60,426 nucleotides of DNA. Origin: Podochytrium sp. JEL0797. Lineage: Eukaryota > Chytridiomycota > Chytridiomycetes > Chytridiales > Chytriomycetaceae. The position numbers and the translations under genes were made by a program. This document shows, one piece after another, positions 58,167-60,426 of this stretch (positions within the stretch are counted from its first letter, which is position 1; the number at the start of each line of letters is the position of its first letter). Under the pieces are notes generated by a model. That model was not told the DNA's origin. It saw only the letters and a list, made by a program, of their open reading frames with translations, and did no database searches. Location: the NCBI GenBank assembly GCA_027596195.1, contig JADGJG010000047.1, positions 1 to 60,426 of the forward strand. Reading direction: 5' to 3'.

Positions 58167-59486
58167 ATGGCACGCAGCACATCCCTCCTCGCCTCTCAAC
58201 TTTTGCATTCAGACGAAGCAACTTCACTGCTTCCGCTTTCACCCTTTGTCTCGTCGTTGTGCGAAGTCCTTGGCTTCGAATCAACCCGCTTCGACCACCT
58301 TCCCTCTCTCCTCGCTCGCTTCGCCGCCGCCAGCCTTGTTCTGACACCACACGATGCCGACTATTCGATGGCTGTTTTCAATCTGCGCTTTTGTGATTCG
58401 CGAACCGATTTCCGCTGTGCCGTGCCAAAGAGCCCCTCGCTGCCTCAGAAGGCCGCGTATCTGCTGTGGGTCGTATGCGGCGAAGAAGTGTATTCGAAAC
58501 TCAGAGACTGGCTGCTATTAAGCGATAACTCATCGACCCATGAGCCAGATCATGACAATGAAAATTCAACCGTACGTGATAGTGATACCCCGGTTGATCT
58601 CCGCCATCTGATTCGCTATTTGTACCATATATCCATTAGTCTCATTCGTCACACTCAAACTGGAAACGCCGCCTCTCAAACCTCCTCCAACACGTCGAAA
58701 ACCTCCTCACTCTCGCCGCCCTCGCCAACTTCCTCCTTTACCTCCGCTTCGGAGTCCACCGCTCACTCGTCGAACGTCTCCTCCACCTCAGAATCGTCCC
58801 ACGCTCTCGCTCCCTCCCCGTCGCCACCGCGTCATTCGACCACATGAACCGCGAACTTGTGTGGGCCGGTCTCACTGATTTCGTCGCCAGCGTGGTCCCG
58901 TTGATGAACTTGGTGCGGTTGCAACGGAGTTTGGGGTCCATGAGAGCGAGCTCAATGGGTGTGGTCAAGAGGTTGAAGCGGCTTGTGGCAGTGACGCTGG
59001 AGAAAGTGACTGCCAAACCGAAGGGTGTGGTCATTGCGTCATCTGCTGCGGTTTCTACTGCTGTTGTGGCTGCTGCTTCTGATTCTACGAAGTTCGGTGC
59101 GTCCAAGAGCGGAGCTGGTGCCGAAAACGCGTCTGAAGCACCCGATTCTATTCCAGCGGACGGCAATTCAAACCTCAATTCAGAGCCGTCTCTCGTGGCC
59201 CCTCCTCTATCATTCGACGACCCAGCATGTCCAATTTGTATCCAAGCCGGCAGATGGGAAGAAGTGCTCAGCGTATGTGGACAAGACGGTGCGCGAATCA
59301 CGGCCGTGTCTGGCCAATGTGCGTGTTCTCAATATTGCTATTACTGTTTGAGGTTAGAGTCTATCTTTCTTGATTTGTTCTGCCATTATTGCTGACGCGT
59401 TTTCCCCCAGTGCTGTAATGATGGCCGACGATTCGTTTGAGTGCAGCCAATGTGGAACCAAAGTGGACACAATCGTTCGTTGTTAA
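58167..59486 (+). CDS. PEX2: Peroxin PEX2, RING-type peroxisome import ubiquitin ligase
   Basis: Three exons: from MARSTSLLASQLLHSDEATS to NENST; then SHSSHSNWKRRLSNLLQHVE; then a short last exon SAVMMADDSFECSQCG to the stop. The middle matches the Pex2/Pex12 domain: LANFLLYLRFGVHRSLVERL, FDHMNRELVWAGLTDFVASV and VPLMNLVRL. The RING has CPIC, then SGQCACSQYCYYCL, then CSQCG; the usual RING His is replaced by Cys, as in other fungal Pex2 proteins as I recall, with one extra residue in the knuckle. PEX2 with PEX10 and PEX12 ubiquitinates the PEX5 import receptor at the peroxisomal membrane. An Ala/Ser-rich loop precedes the RING. Confidence 0.88.
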
Positions 59487-59639
59487 AGTGCATTCATTCG
59501 AAATATATAAACCGTTTTGTTATTGCGTCATTCATCTTTCCTGACGTTCGTATTTCGTGTATTACGTGGGCAAATATACGCGGTTTCTCGTGTGGTGTCT
59601 TTGTTCAAAACAAACCACGAAATCGCCACCCACATGATG

Positions 59640-60382
59640 ACGGGCACTCCACCATTCCCGAACGCACGCCCTGTTCATTGCACCCAAATGAGACAGAATC
59701 AGCATACCGCGCCACCAGACCACGCCGAAGCTCTCGCGCAAGCCACCTCATCGCTTCAACCCTTCACTCGCTTGCCTGTCGCTGAAAACTCCTTGGAGCA
59801 CAAGGCTCTATTCTGGCATACCATGGTCTCACCGAAGGCGAAATCTCTGCGCGTATCGAATCTGAGAGCGCTTGGGACCGAATCCATCGCTGTGGTAGAG
59901 AGCCTTCCTTCCGAGAGTTCGATCACAACCCAGCCTTGCTGTTTCATGACACAAGATCCAACCCAGACACCATTCTCTCGGACGGTCTTGACATGTCTTT
60001 TGCACGCGGTGGGAATTTGGGGCGAGGGATTTACTTTTCAGACGACCCTCTGGTGTCTTCTGCGTTCGACGAGACAGGCGAGACTTTGCTCGTTTTCCAG
60101 GTTATTCTGGGAGATTGCTTGCTTGTTCATTCTCCAATCCAACACCAACCCGCCAAATCGGACGCTCAAAAGCGAAACCAGAATGATTTGAGTTTTGATT
60201 CGACCACGCCGAGTTGCTTATACAATCAGTACGTTATTTATGAAGTCAGTGTGTTCCTGTATATTCCATTTCCTATTCGGAATTGTCAGATTCGTCAGAT
60301 TTTTATGGTGGGTGGATCTGTTGGAAGTTATAGGATGAAATGGTTCTCTTTATTGGTGCGGTCAGCAGTGCTCAATTTATAG
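59640..60382 (+). CDS. PARP-type ADP-ribosyltransferase catalytic domain (5' end unresolved)
   Basis: From about 59805 one frame gives GLTEGEISARIESESAWDRI, then NPALLFHDTRSNPDTILSDG, GGNLGRGIYFSDDPLVSSAF and LLVFQVILGDCL, then FDSTTPSCLYNQYVIYE. These are the PARP fold landmarks: His in FHDT, Tyr in GIYFS and the late N-x-YVIY strand. The last intron (about 60238-60284) restores a normal end, IRQIFMVGG. The Glu usual in N-E-Y is Gln, and HG-T/S is HD-T, so poly-ADP-ribose synthesis is unlikely; mono-ADP-ribosylation or loss of activity is possible. Upstream, an ATG at about 59625 (MMTGTPPFPNARPVHCTQMR) is in another frame and no clean splice joins them. The gene could have a missed exon, a frameshift or an earlier start. 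Confidence 0.6.
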
Positions 60383-60426
60383 TAAATCCGATCCATGTTC
60401 AACATATTACAACACCATTCGCTATC

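Noticed and set aside
1..60426. Transposons, CRISPR arrays, prophage or a defence gene cluster
   Set aside because: No terminal inverted repeats with transposase, reverse transcriptase, spacer arrays or phage genes were seen; the RdRP is the cellular silencing type, not viral.

Overview
The window is nuclear DNA of a fungus, most likely a zoosporic (flagellated) fungus such as a chytrid. Genes are dense and split by many short GT-AG introns (mostly about 45-90 nt), and both strands are used. Fungal signs are a SulP-STAS permease, an AceTr acetate-type carrier, an MNN1-type mannosyltransferase, a GPI-type cell-surface protein, Tim22, TMA16 and a mitofissin (Atg44). Zoosporic signs are a Cep57-type centrosome/basal-body protein, a kinesin-4, a cytosolic carboxypeptidase of the CCP1/Nna1 type (tubulin glutamate processing) and a giant coiled-coil protein. 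This placement is inference from gene content. Exon joins were worked out by hand from reading frame, splice motif and family conservation, so single boundaries may be off.

Layout. 0.3-9.7 kb, plus strand: TMA16, a Cep57-like protein and an MFS carrier. 9.8-19.6 kb, minus strand: a secreted GH18 chitinase-like protein with a 30-bp-repeat acidic Cys tail, a cellular RNA-dependent RNA polymerase (RNA silencing), an atypical protein kinase and an AceTr-family carrier. 20.1-25.4 kb, plus: a Leu/Val-dehydrogenase-type enzyme and a kinesin-4. 25.4-32.9 kb, minus: a roughly 2,000-residue coiled-coil protein and Tim22. 32.9-38.2 kb, plus: XAP5/FAM50 and two tandem copies of a Pro/Met-rich gene. 38.4-44.8 kb, minus: Sec61-alpha, an unidentified Ser-rich protein and a 72-residue mitofissin. 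44.9-46.0 kb, plus: an F-box/ankyrin protein. 46.0-55.2 kb, minus: CCP1-like carboxypeptidase, MNN1-like mannosyltransferase and SulP transporter. 55.4-60.4 kb: an SLC25 carrier of peroxisomal type (+), a secreted GPI-type protein (-), PEX2 (+) and a PARP-catalytic-domain gene at the right edge (+).

Working together. Four genes fit microtubule/basal-body biology (Cep57-like, kinesin-4, giant coiled coil, CCP1), but they are not contiguous and I do not claim a cluster. PEX2 and the PMP34/ANT1-like carrier both suit peroxisomes. The carboxylate carrier and the amino-acid dehydrogenase share a 437-bp divergent promoter that holds a TATA box, a perfect TGACTCA site and a CGG-type inverted repeat. 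I found no transposon, CRISPR array, rRNA or intact tRNA. I see no obvious new multi-gene system. The most unusual items are the Gly-loop-less DFS kinase with a GC-AG intron, the tandem paralogs with a conversion-like identical block, repeat-built proteins (GH18 tail, coiled coil, QSHG motifs), the PARP domain lacking the usual Glu, and the bacterial-looking amino-acid dehydrogenase.
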